This document shows, in pieces, positions 17,790 through 25,434 of a DNA stretch of 64,000 nucleotides. The notes beneath the pieces were generated by a model. It was not told the origin of the DNA, did not search any database, and was given only the letters and a program-made list of their open reading frames with translations. The DNA comes from Syntrophotalea acetylenivorans (GTDB lineage Bacteria; Desulfobacterota; Desulfuromonadia; Desulfuromonadales; Syntrophotaleaceae), in contig NZ_CP015519.1 in NCBI RefSeq assembly GCF_001887775.1, positions 1,240,001 to 1,304,000 on the forward strand. Reading direction: 5' to 3'. The position numbers and the translations under genes were made by a program. How positions within the stretch are numbered: the first letter of the stretch is position 1; each line of letters starts with the position of its first letter.

Positions 17790-18437
17790 ATGAATATGGC
17801 ACGATTCATCCAGATAAGAGCCGGCAGAGTTCTCTGTACGGGGCTGCTTTCGGTGTTACTGCTCTGCGCCGCCACCCCGACGGCATGGGGGGCATCCTCC
17901 GAGCATTCAACTTTAACCCCCAATACAGGACACACCATGACTCAGGTTCTGCTGAAAACCACTCAGGGCGACATCGTTATTGCCCTCGACGAAGAAAACG
18001 CTCCGATCTCTGCGGCAAACTTTCTTGCCTACGTCAATGAGGGCTTTTACGACGGCACCATCTTTCATCGGGTTATTCCCAACTTCATGATCCAGGGCGG
18101 CGGCATGACCGCTGACATGAGCCAGAAGGACAATCGTCCGCCGATTAAAAATGAAGCGGATAATGGATTGAAAAACCTGCGCGGTACGCTGGCCATGGCC
18201 CGCACCCAGATAGTGGATAGCGCCACCAGCCAGTTTTTCATCAACCTGGTCGACAATGCCTTTCTCGACCATCAAGACCCTTCGCCCCAGGGATACGGCT
18301 ATGCCGTTTTTGGTAAAGTGGTCAAAGGCATGGAAACAGTCGATGCCATCGCGGCCGTCGCCACCGGCAACAGCGGCATGCACCAGAACGTACCTGTTGA
18401 ACCGGTACTCATTGAGCAGGCGACCGTACTCCCTTAA
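17790..18437 (+). CDS. Cyclophilin-type peptidyl-prolyl isomerase with signal peptide
   Basis: 215 residues from ATG 17790, which has AAAAGG upstream. An N-terminal signal sequence ([22 protein letters not shown]) precedes a cyclophilin domain that begins at a second Met (17937, [13 protein letters not shown]). Catalytic-pocket motifs are [14 protein letters not shown] and FFINLVDN, and the domain is complete. It catalyses proline cis-trans isomerisation, here most likely in the periplasm. The internal Met at 17937 is the usual start of cytoplasmic PpiB and has a weak upstream AGGACA, so a second, cytoplasmic product is conceivable. Followed by an intrinsic terminator. Confidence 0.93.
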   Translation: MNMARFIQIRAGRVLCTGLLSVLLLCAATPTAWGASSEHSTLTPNTGHTMTQVLLKTTQGDIVIALDEENAPISAANFLAYVNEGFYDGTIFHRVIPNFMIQGGGMTADMSQKDNRPPIKNEADNGLKNLRGTLAMARTQIVDSATSQFFINLVDNAFLDHQDPSPQGYGYAVFGKVVKGMETVDAIAAVATGNSGMHQNVPVEPVLIEQATVLP

Positions 18438-18463
18438 AGGGGTACCGCCATTGATAAATCACT

Positions 18464-18492
18464 GGCCGGAGTCCACCGACTCCGGCCTTCTT
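18464..18492 (+). terminator. Intrinsic terminator after the cyclophilin gene
   Basis: GGCCGGAGT, loop CCACCG, ACTCCGGCC, then TTCTTT. Perfect 9-bp GC-rich stem with a short T-rich tail, 27 bases after the stop codon. Confidence 0.85.
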
Positions 18493-18515
18493 TGATGCTT
18501 TCAGAAACACAGATT

Positions 18516-18950
18516 GGATGGCTAAGCAAAAATGGCGTCCTACAAGGCTTGGTGGTTTTTCAGGGGTGAAGGCATACATCTAGTATGTCGAAGTCCTGAA
18601 AAGGCGCCGTAACGCCGTAGGGCAGACTTTTTGCGACGCCATCAGTGCTGTTCTCACAATAACTTATAGGATGGCTAAGCAAAAATTGCGTCCTACAAGG
18701 CTTGGTGATTTTTCAGGGGTGAAGGCATACACAAGTATGTCGAGGTCCTGAAAAAGCACCGTAACGCCGTAGGGCGGACTTTTTGCGACGCCATCAGTGC
18801 TGTTCTCACAATAACTTATAGGATGGCTAAGCAAAAATTGCGTCCTACAAGGCTTGGTGATTTTTCAGGGGTGAAGGCATACACAAGTATGTCGAGGTCC
18901 TGAAAAAGCACCGTAACGCCGTAGGGCGGACTTTTTGTGACGCCATCATC
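18516..18950. repeat. Tandem array of three family B hairpin repeats
   Basis: Three near-identical units begin at 18516, 18669 and 18821 (periods 153 and 152). Each starts GGATGGCTAAGC and contains GTCCTAC...GTAGGGC outer arms and a long stem GGTGnTTTTTCAGG / CCTGAAAAAGCACC with an inner GCATAC/GTATGT hairpin. Each ends CTTTTTGCGACGCCATC. Units 1 and 2 also share a 25-base tail (CAGTGCTGTTCTCACAATAA...) that the third lacks. Unit 1 differs by several bases, while units 2 and 3 are almost the same, so the newest duplication is 2 to 3. The array ends exactly at the stop codon of the minus-strand methyltransferase gene. Confidence 0.95.
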
Positions 18951-20148
18951 AGTCTTTGACAGAGATGACGTACTTCAAGTAGCGGCCTTCGGGAAAGGTG
19001 ACGGGATAGGGAAAATCCGCGCCTTGACCGGCGAGTTGAATCACCCGCAGCTGACAACCGCCGCGCAATGCACCACGCCGCAGCTCTTTGAGATAATCGG
19101 CCAGATCGACCTTCTGATGATTGGACGAGGTGATCAACAGACCGCCAGGGGGCAGCAAATCCAAAGCAGCCGCCACCAAGTCAGCGGTGCCGCCACTGGT
19201 GGTGAAGCGGCTCTTGCCGACGGTTGAAAAGGAAGGCGGATCCATGATCACGGTATCGAAACGCCGACCGCTTCGTCCCAGCTCTGCCAGCACTTCAAAA
19301 CAATCGCCAAGCAGAAATTCATGGCGCTTCGGATTGAGGCGATTGGCAGCAAAATTGTCCCGGGCCCAGTCCAGATAGGCGGAAGAAGCATCGACACTGG
19401 TCACCCGCTTGGCTCCCGAGGCAGCAGCCGCTACGGAAAAGGCTCCCGTGTAGGCAAACAGGTTGAGAACCTCCTGCCCCGCCACCCGCTCCATCAGATC
19501 AGACCGATTATGGCGCTGGTCGCAAAAGAGACCGGTATTGAGACCTTCTTCCAGTTCGACGAGAAAGTTGAGACCGTTTTCCATGACCGTCAGTCGTTTA
19601 GGGGCGGCCTCACCAGCCATCAGTTTGCTGTAACGCTTCGATTCACCGGTCGCCAACTGACGGGTCTGCTGGGGACGAAACTTGACATAGATGCCTTTGG
19701 GTTGCAGCAATTTTTGCAGCACCTCAACCACCAGCGATAGATGCGGTTTCCAGGCCCGGGTGAAATACTGAACCATCAGAAAGTCGTCATAACGATCGAC
19801 GGTTAGCCCCGACAAGCTATCGCCCTCGCTGTTAACCAGCCGGTAAGCGTTGGTATCGACCAGCCGAGCATGATGATTGCGTAACGCCACGGCCTTCTCA
19901 ATCCGCCCCTGCAACCAGGCCCGGTCGAGGCGCATCGGCCCCTGTTCCAACACCCGGGCGACGATACGTTCTTTGGGATCGAGCAGTGCGGTACCGAACA
20001 TCCGGCCCTGTTGATCACACAGCTGCACCAGTTCACCGGCCTTCCCGGTCGGCCAGCTTTTGGTATAACGATCGGCCAACACCCAGGGATGACCCAGTTC
20101 GAGCATGGTCACAGTCTGAGGACCGACCTGGCATTTTTTTAAAGTCAT
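18949..20148 (-). CDS. Class I rRNA large-subunit methyltransferase, RlmI family
   Basis: 399 residues. An N-terminal PUA-like RNA-binding domain (about 1-75, GHPWVLADRY) is followed by an EEHEE-type middle domain and a Rossmann methyltransferase (about 205-395). SAM-binding motif I is VLNLFAYTGAFSVAAA and the catalytic motif is MDPPSF. Family members (RlmI, RlmK/L) make m5C or m7G in 23S rRNA; position cannot be assigned here. It is a single minus-strand gene; its stop codon overlaps the end of a family B repeat, which probably supplies the transcript end. Confidence 0.92.
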   Translation of the reverse strand: MTLKKCQVGPQTVTMLELGHPWVLADRYTKSWPTGKAGELVQLCDQQGRMFGTALLDPKERIVARVLEQGPMRLDRAWLQGRIEKAVALRNHHARLVDTNAYRLVNSEGDSLSGLTVDRYDDFLMVQYFTRAWKPHLSLVVEVLQKLLQPKGIYVKFRPQQTRQLATGESKRYSKLMAGEAAPKRLTVMENGLNFLVELEEGLNTGLFCDQRHNRSDLMERVAGQEVLNLFAYTGAFSVAAAASGAKRVTSVDASSAYLDWARDNFAANRLNPKRHEFLLGDCFEVLAELGRSGRRFDTVIMDPPSFSTVGKSRFTTSGGTADLVAAALDLLPPGGLLITSSNHQKVDLADYLKELRRGALRGGCQLRVIQLAGQGADFPYPVTFPEGRYLKYVISVKD

Positions 20149-20333
20149 CGACTAACCTTTTTCTAGCGGTTCACAGAAGTTTCAGCGGCGCCATTGTACC
20201 GATAAGGGGGCGCTGCACCAAGACCAATAATGGGTTGTCTGGTATATTTATTTCTACTACAACCTTGATGGGTCACAATTTTATTGCCTGGAATATATAG
20301 GCCACTCGTCCCTTTAACAGACGGAGCTCTGCC

Positions 20334-21014
20334 GTGTCGGAAGAAAGCGCGAAAACTAAAGCTGAACAGCATATAGAAGAGATCATGCAGCAACTCGATC
20401 CGGCCTCGGAACGCTATCGCGTCCTCAACAGCGCCCGCCGGTTTAAGTCCTCCTGGGTGGAATTGGGAGAAGAACTGCTGAAAGTTAATCAAGAACACCT
20501 GTATCGCAACTGGGGTTACGAATCTTTTGAGGATTATTGTAGCCGAGAGGTGCGCATTAAAAAACCGACCGCTTTGAAACTGACCCGGGCTTACAATTAT
20601 CTGGCAAAAGAAGAACCGCAACTGCTAACCCGCCAGGCCGAGCTCAACCCCTTGCCGGACTATCGCACCGTCGATTTACTGCGCCAGGCCAGGCAGGAAG
20701 AACAACTCTCGGTGGAACAATACGATGCGCTGCGCAAAACAGCTTTGGAGCAATCCCGCAGCCACCCCACCGTACTGAAGCAATTCAAAGAGATGACCAC
20801 CGTCGACGGCGATCCGCAGGCTGAACGCCTGCGTCACTGCAAATCGGCCCTGAGTGCAACCCGGCGTTTACTGAACAGCTTGGCGAATATTGAAACTCTG
20901 GCAGATGTCTACCAGGCACCACTGATGGAACTGCTTGAACTCCTTGAAAAGGAAACCGCTGAACAAGATTCGCAAGGAAACTCCACTGCAGAACACGACA
21001 ATGCTTCCCAATGA
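20334..21014 (+). CDS. Conserved hypothetical protein, possible DNA-binding helix-turn-helix
   Basis: 226 residues starting at a GTG preceded by AGACGGAG. The protein is all-helical and highly charged. A region near residues 60-95 (YESFEDYCSREVRIKKPTALKLTRAYNYL) resembles the helix-turn-helix segments of plasmid and phage accessory DNA-binding proteins, and the C-terminal half looks like a coiled coil (LLNSLANIETLADVY...LLELLEKE). No enzyme motif is visible and I do not recognise the family. It may share a transcription unit with nothing, because an extended -10 promoter lies before the next gene. Function unknown. Confidence 0.75.
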   Translation: MSEESAKTKAEQHIEEIMQQLDPASERYRVLNSARRFKSSWVELGEELLKVNQEHLYRNWGYESFEDYCSREVRIKKPTALKLTRAYNYLAKEEPQLLTRQAELNPLPDYRTVDLLRQARQEEQLSVEQYDALRKTALEQSRSHPTVLKQFKEMTTVDGDPQAERLRHCKSALSATRRLLNSLANIETLADVYQAPLMELLELLEKETAEQDSQGNSTAEHDNASQ

Positions 21015-21091
21015 AAGTTTTTCGTGCTATCTTGCCCGATCTGCCGAGCGGCCTGTGAAAAACGCTACGGCCTCCAAAGCCCTTTACGGGG

Positions 21092-21100
21092 TGGTATAAT
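21092..21100 (+). promoter_or_regulatory. Extended -10 promoter before the UbiE-like gene
   Basis: TGGTATAAT: a perfect TATAAT with the TGn extension, about 20 bases before the ATG of the next gene. There is no good -35 box at the usual distance, as is common for extended -10 promoters. Confidence 0.55.
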
Positions 21101-21122
21101 CGTAAGAATCTAGGAGTTTTTC

Positions 21123-21932
21123 ATGGCCAAAAACTTTAAAGATAAGGTCAGGGAACAGTTCAGCCGCACTGCCGAGAGCTATGTTCGCAGTCCCAGCTTC
21201 GCCCAGTCTGACGATCTGGCCGAAGCAGCGCGCATGCTGCAACCGACCTGCGACGATATTCTATTGGATGTTGCCTGCGGTGGCGGGCACAGCGCCCTCT
21301 ATTTCGCACCGCTGGTCAGAAGTGTGGTGGCTTCCGACCTGGCTATGCAGATGTTGAAAAAGGCCCAGGAATTTATCAGCGAAGAGGGTGGCGTAGAAAA
21401 CGTCACCTTCCGCGAAGCCGACGCTGAGGACCTGCCCTTCCCTGCGGGGGCCTTTACCCTGCTGGTCTGCCGCATCGCCCCCCATCATTTTCCCGATGTG
21501 CCGCGCGCCCTTGAAGAGTTCCATCGGGTGCTGCGTCGTGGCGGCCGCATGGTAATCATCGACACCTTGCTTGCTGACGAACCGCACATTGCCGAATTTC
21601 AGCATAACTACGAAAAGTTACGCGACCAGACCCATATCCGTGCTTTTACTCAAACCGAGTGGGAGCAAATGGTCGTCGATGCAGGCTTCATTCTTCACGA
21701 AACCACGGTGCAGAAGAAAACCCACGATTTCCAGGAATGGGCCAAACGGTCGGGCTTGTCGCGAGACGAGGTGCAGCAACTAAACAAGATGTTTATTGAA
21801 GCCAGCGACGAGATTCAAGACTTTTTCCAGGTTGAAACCTTTGCCGGCGAGGTGGAGACTTTTACCGACAACAAGGTGCTGATCAGCGCCAGTCGGCCAC
21901 CGAAGAAGTCTCCGCAGGCCGGCAACAAGTAG
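21123..21932 (+). CDS. Class I SAM-dependent methyltransferase, UbiE/BioC-like
   Basis: 269 residues. Motif I is LLDVACGGGHSALYF, followed by the acidic residue in VVASDLAMQML and FREADAEDLPFPAGAFTLLVCRIAPHHFPD as motif II/III, all matching the Methyltransf_11 family. Ribosome site TAGGAGTTTTTC precedes ATG. The N-terminus (KVREQFSRTAESYVRS) resembles BioC and UbiE-type enzymes. The substrate cannot be read from the sequence and there are no quinone or biotin genes nearby. Function beyond methyl transfer is open. Confidence 0.9.
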   Translation: MAKNFKDKVREQFSRTAESYVRSPSFAQSDDLAEAARMLQPTCDDILLDVACGGGHSALYFAPLVRSVVASDLAMQMLKKAQEFISEEGGVENVTFREADAEDLPFPAGAFTLLVCRIAPHHFPDVPRALEEFHRVLRRGGRMVIIDTLLADEPHIAEFQHNYEKLRDQTHIRAFTQTEWEQMVVDAGFILHETTVQKKTHDFQEWAKRSGLSRDEVQQLNKMFIEASDEIQDFFQVETFAGEVETFTDNKVLISASRPPKKSPQAGNK

Positions 21933-21979
21933 ATCCTCTGCAGTGCTGCAGACCGTAAAAATGGATCGAGCCAGGGTCT

Positions 21980-22396
21980 TTATTCACCGATAATCTTGAC
22001 CAGCGCACGTTTGCGGCGACGGCCGTCGAATTCGCCGTAAAAAATCTGCTCCCAGGGCCCAAAATCAAGCTGACCTTCGGTCACGGCAACCACAACTTCG
22101 CGGCCCATGATCTGCCGTTTGAGATGACCATCGGCATTATCTTCACCGACATTGTGCCGATAAGAAGCCACCGGTTCATGAGGTGCCAGTTTTTCTAACC
22201 ACTGGTCAAAATCTTGATGCAGGCCCGACTCGTCGTCGTTGATGAACACCGAGGCGGTAATATGCATGGCGTTGACCAGCACCAGACCTTCGCGAATTCC
22301 GCTCTGACGGAGACAGTCTTCAACCTGTGGCGTTATATTGATATACCCCTGCCTTTGGGGCACCTGGAACCATAGCTCCTGGCGATAACTTTTCAT
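21980..22396 (-). CDS. YjbQ/UPF0047 family protein
   Basis: 138 residues of the YjbQ fold. Signature parts are the [20 protein letters not shown] segment, [18 protein letters not shown] and the C-terminal [19 protein letters not shown]. The family is annotated as secondary thiamine-phosphate synthase because some members can complement thiE mutants at low efficiency, but its normal role is unclear. The motif residues His and Asp of the putative metal site are intact. It is a single minus-strand gene convergent with the methyltransferase gene. Confidence 0.93.
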   Translation of the reverse strand: MKSYRQELWFQVPQRQGYINITPQVEDCLRQSGIREGLVLVNAMHITASVFINDDESGLHQDFDQWLEKLAPHEPVASYRHNVGEDNADGHLKRQIMGREVVVAVTEGQLDFGPWEQIFYGEFDGRRRKRALVKIIGE

Positions 22397-22485
22397 CGTT
22401 CCTCCAATTAGGAAACCGGCAGACCATTAGCCTCACCGGGATATGCAGGCGACCTGCTAACCACCAAGCCTGCCCAAAACAATTC

Positions 22486-23424
22486 ATGGATCGATATCAA
22501 AAAATACTGCTGCTGATCCTTTTTGTAAGCAGCACTTTCCTTATCAGCGCCTGTGAACGGTCCGCATTCTCCTGGCCCACAACCGAGACCGGTACTATCG
22601 AAACGATTACCCCGGTCAGCCACCGGGAATTGAGTCGTTATCTGGCCATCAACAATTATCACTGGGACAACCTCGACCAGGGGGTTCCCCCCTTCCTGGT
22701 CACTGCTCTACCCAAGGACCTCCATCGCATCAAGGACATCACCGAGCGCAAACGACTGTTCTTCCTCTCCCTGCTGCCATCGGTATTGCTGGCCAACCGG
22801 GAAATCACCCTGCAACGCCGGCAACTGCTCATCGCCCTGCGCCATCATGATGCCGGTTTACCTCTTTCGGCTCCCCAGCAGATGTTGATCAGCGACCTGA
22901 CCCAAAGCTACCGCCTGCACCATAACCCCCTGACCGACCCACGCAGCCGCAAACAGTTGCTGCAACGCCTCGACACCCTGCCGCCGGATCTGGTGTTAGC
23001 CCAGGCGGCGAATGAATCGGGTTACGGAACCTCCCGATTCTCAAAGCTCGGGAACAACCTGTTCGGTCAGTGGACCTACGCCGCCGGCACCGGCCTGGTG
23101 CCCAAAGAACGTTCGGCGAAACAACGCCATGAAGTACGTCGTTTCGACAACTTATACGACTCGGTGCGCTCGTATATGAATAATCTCAATGCCCACCGGG
23201 CCTACCGCTCACTACGCGCCATCCGTACGAAAAAGCGTTATCGCAAGCAAGCTTTGCAAGGTATCGATCTAGCTGCCGGACTGCGCCTCTATTCCAGTCG
23301 CCGGGATGCCTATGTCGCTGAAATCCGCTCCATCATCCGCAACAACCGCCTTTCCCGTCTGACAACCGTCAGTCTGCGTCCAGCAGTCGCCAAAGGCGAC
23401 GCCCTCAACACCGCTTCCCTGTAA
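22486..23424 (+). CDS. Lipoprotein glucosaminidase-domain protein, Bax-like
   Basis: 312 residues with a lipoprotein signal (LILFVSSTFLISAC, lipobox Cys about residue 23). The C-terminal half (about 165-295) is a glucosaminidase/Bax-type domain. It contains the catalytic-Glu context LAQAANESGYGTSRFSKLGNNLFGQW, and YDSVRSYMNNLNAHRAYR is a Bax signature. Family members cleave the glycan strands of peptidoglycan. It should be anchored in a membrane facing the periplasm. A degenerate family B repeat follows before the converging SpoT-like gene. Confidence 0.9.
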   Translation: MDRYQKILLLILFVSSTFLISACERSAFSWPTTETGTIETITPVSHRELSRYLAINNYHWDNLDQGVPPFLVTALPKDLHRIKDITERKRLFFLSLLPSVLLANREITLQRRQLLIALRHHDAGLPLSAPQQMLISDLTQSYRLHHNPLTDPRSRKQLLQRLDTLPPDLVLAQAANESGYGTSRFSKLGNNLFGQWTYAAGTGLVPKERSAKQRHEVRRFDNLYDSVRSYMNNLNAHRAYRSLRAIRTKKRYRKQALQGIDLAAGLRLYSSRRDAYVAEIRSIIRNNRLSRLTTVSLRPAVAKGDALNTASL

Positions 23425-23458
23425 CCATTCAGATATAAATGTACTTCCAAATATTTAA

Positions 23459-23533
23459 AAATGGCTAAGCAGTATGCAGAAATCCTGAAAAATTCCTGTA
23501 ATACAGGCGGGGGGCTTTTTGCGACGGCATCAG
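23459..23533 (+). repeat. Degenerate partial family B repeat
   Basis: Retains the ends of the unit seen at 18516 (ATGGCTAAGC at the left, CTTTTTGCGACGGCATCAG at the right) and an ATCCTGAAAA core, but about half of the inner part is gone. As with the triplet array, it abuts the stop codon of a minus-strand gene. Confidence 0.75.
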
Positions 23534-23536
23534 AAA

Positions 23537-24984
23537 CTACTCTGCAGAGTCCGTACTACCGTCCTTAACCCGGCTGCGCAAATAGCGACGGATCTGATTG
23601 CGGGCTCGTGGAGTGACCGCCCAGTCGAGCCACTTGGGCAGTACTCCCGGCGAATCGCTCCGCTCGATCTGTATCTGATCACCGTCCAGCAGGCGGGTTT
23701 TCAGCTGCCGGGTCTGACCGTTAATGCGCGCCCGCCAGGCATATAAGCCGAGTTGCTCATGGATAGCAAAGGCAAAGTCAAGGGCACTGCTGCCTTCGGG
23801 CAAGGTGCAGATTTTACCCCGGGGGTATAAACTTGAATACTTGCCGAGGCCAATCGCAGACTGGCGGTATCGATGGCCGATTCCCCATCCAGCAGGGAAC
23901 GCATCAATTCCTGAAAATTGGCTTCGCGGAATTCGAAGCCAGGAGTGAGTACTCCGGATTCGTTGAAACGAGCCAACTTGCGAGTGGTAATCTCCACCCG
24001 CAGCCGATATTCCCCTGCCTGGACCGAGGTTTTCAAAGATTGGTAACCGAACTGGGACGGCACGATCAGATGGTCTCTCAGTTTGCCGGGGATCGGATTG
24101 TACAGACGGTGCAATACCCCAAGGGCCAGATAAGCATCCATGGTCGTATCGACCTGAATCTCTAAGGTATAGAGGGTAGCCAGGCCTCGGCCAACCGCCC
24201 GTACCGCAGCGATGGAAAATGGCCGCCAGCGATCCCGCAAGGCAAAGCTTAATTTCTGATGATCAAATGCCTGAGAAATATTCGAGCGGATCTTGCGTAA
24301 AGCGGGACCGGCCTGCATCTGCAGAGCCCGCACCACTCGCTGATAGCGTTCGCCTCGCTTGGGGTAGAGAATACCCAGGGACAGCGCTTCCATCTTGGCG
24401 GCCACGGACCCCATGCCGAGATGTCGGGCCAAAGGCACATAGATTTTACGAGTTTCTTCGGCAATCAGCGCCTGCTTAGCGGGGTTAAGAGCACTGATAG
24501 TTTCGAGGTTGTCCATGCGATCCCAGAATTTGAGACACAGCACCCTTACATCCTCGATAGCTAACAAAAGGGTTTTACGATAGGTTTCAGCCTTGAGAGC
24601 ATCGCGACTGAGTTCGGCGGCGGCTACCTTGGTGAGACCGTTGACCAACAGAGCCACTTCTTCACCGAATTGCTCTTCGACTTCGGCCAGAGTGACCGGA
24701 GTATCTTCGACTACGTCGTGCAACAGGCAAGCGTTAATGGAGGCGAAATCCATCCAATGTCGAGCCGCTCGATGGGCAACACGCAGAGGGTGAAAAAAAT
24801 AGGGTTCTCCCGATTTGCGAAGCTGTCCCTCATGGGACCTGCGAGCCACTTCGATAGCCCGACTCAGGGAGTCAATGCCCTGATCCAGGTCCTCTTCGGT
24901 CAACCCGCCGCCATAATGGGTGACCAGCAGCTCCATAATCTCATTAACCATGCGCTGCTCAGTTCGGCGATCAGCCTTTACCAC
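23537..24984 (-). pseudogene. SpoT/RelA-like (p)ppGpp hydrolase-type protein, frameshifted before the TGS domain
   Basis: HD hydrolase domain (about 30-190) with the HDVVEDTP metal-binding motif, then a synthetase-like region (about 230-370), then a TGS domain encoded in another frame (PEGSSALDFAFAIHEQLGLY). The break lies at CCCCGGGGG (23817-23825 plus strand). One extra base would give the canonical IQVYTPRGKICTLPEG junction. The synthetase part is clearly decayed: the Asp-containing DLLGIR region reads TLEIQV and the ExQxRT motif reads VEITTR. So even when intact the product is probably hydrolase-only or regulatory. There is no ACT domain, so the protein would be short (about 480 residues) against 700 or more for typical Rel. 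Confidence 0.85.
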
Positions 24985-25086
24985 TTGACAACTCCCTTAC
25001 TTTTCCAACTCCTTGTGCACCCGCATTACATAACAGGTTACGATAAGGAACAGTATAACCTGACGGTCTTCGATAATAGAAGGAGC

Positions 25087-25434
25087 TTAACCCGGCGGCC
25101 AGTGCATCGTACGGCCGCCCAGCAGATGAAAGTGCAGATGCCAAACGGTCTGACCAGCACCTTCCATGCAATTGTTGACCACGCGAAAACCCTGCTCATC
25201 AATTCCGAACTGCTTCGCTAATTTGGCCGCTACCACAAAAACATGCCCGACCATTTCGCGATGCGCCTCCGTCAGGTCGTTTGTGGTCGCAATGTGCTCC
25301 CGGGGGATGAGCAGGTAGTGATGGGGGGCCTGGGGAGCGATATCCTCAATAGCCACCAGCAGTTCATCCTCGTAGAGAATCTTGGCCGGTATCTTGCCAT
25401 CGATAATGCTACAAAAAAGACAGTTGTTTTCCAT
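25087..25434 (-). CDS. Histidine triad (HIT/HinT) nucleotide-binding protein
   Basis: 115 residues of the HinT type. The histidine triad HLHFHLLGG is at H99, H101 and H103, with an upstream His in APHHYLLIP. It hydrolyses AMP-lysine and related purine phosphoramidates. The N-terminal CLFCSIIDGKIPAKILYED is typical. Its start overlaps the end of the YhaN-like gene by 26 bases, so it is translated from the same mRNA. Zinc-binding-type cysteines (C5, C8) are present. Confidence 0.95.
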   Translation of the reverse strand: MENNCLFCSIIDGKIPAKILYEDELLVAIEDIAPQAPHHYLLIPREHIATTNDLTEAHREMVGHVFVVAAKLAKQFGIDEQGFRVVNNCMEGAGQTVWHLHFHLLGGRTMHWPPG

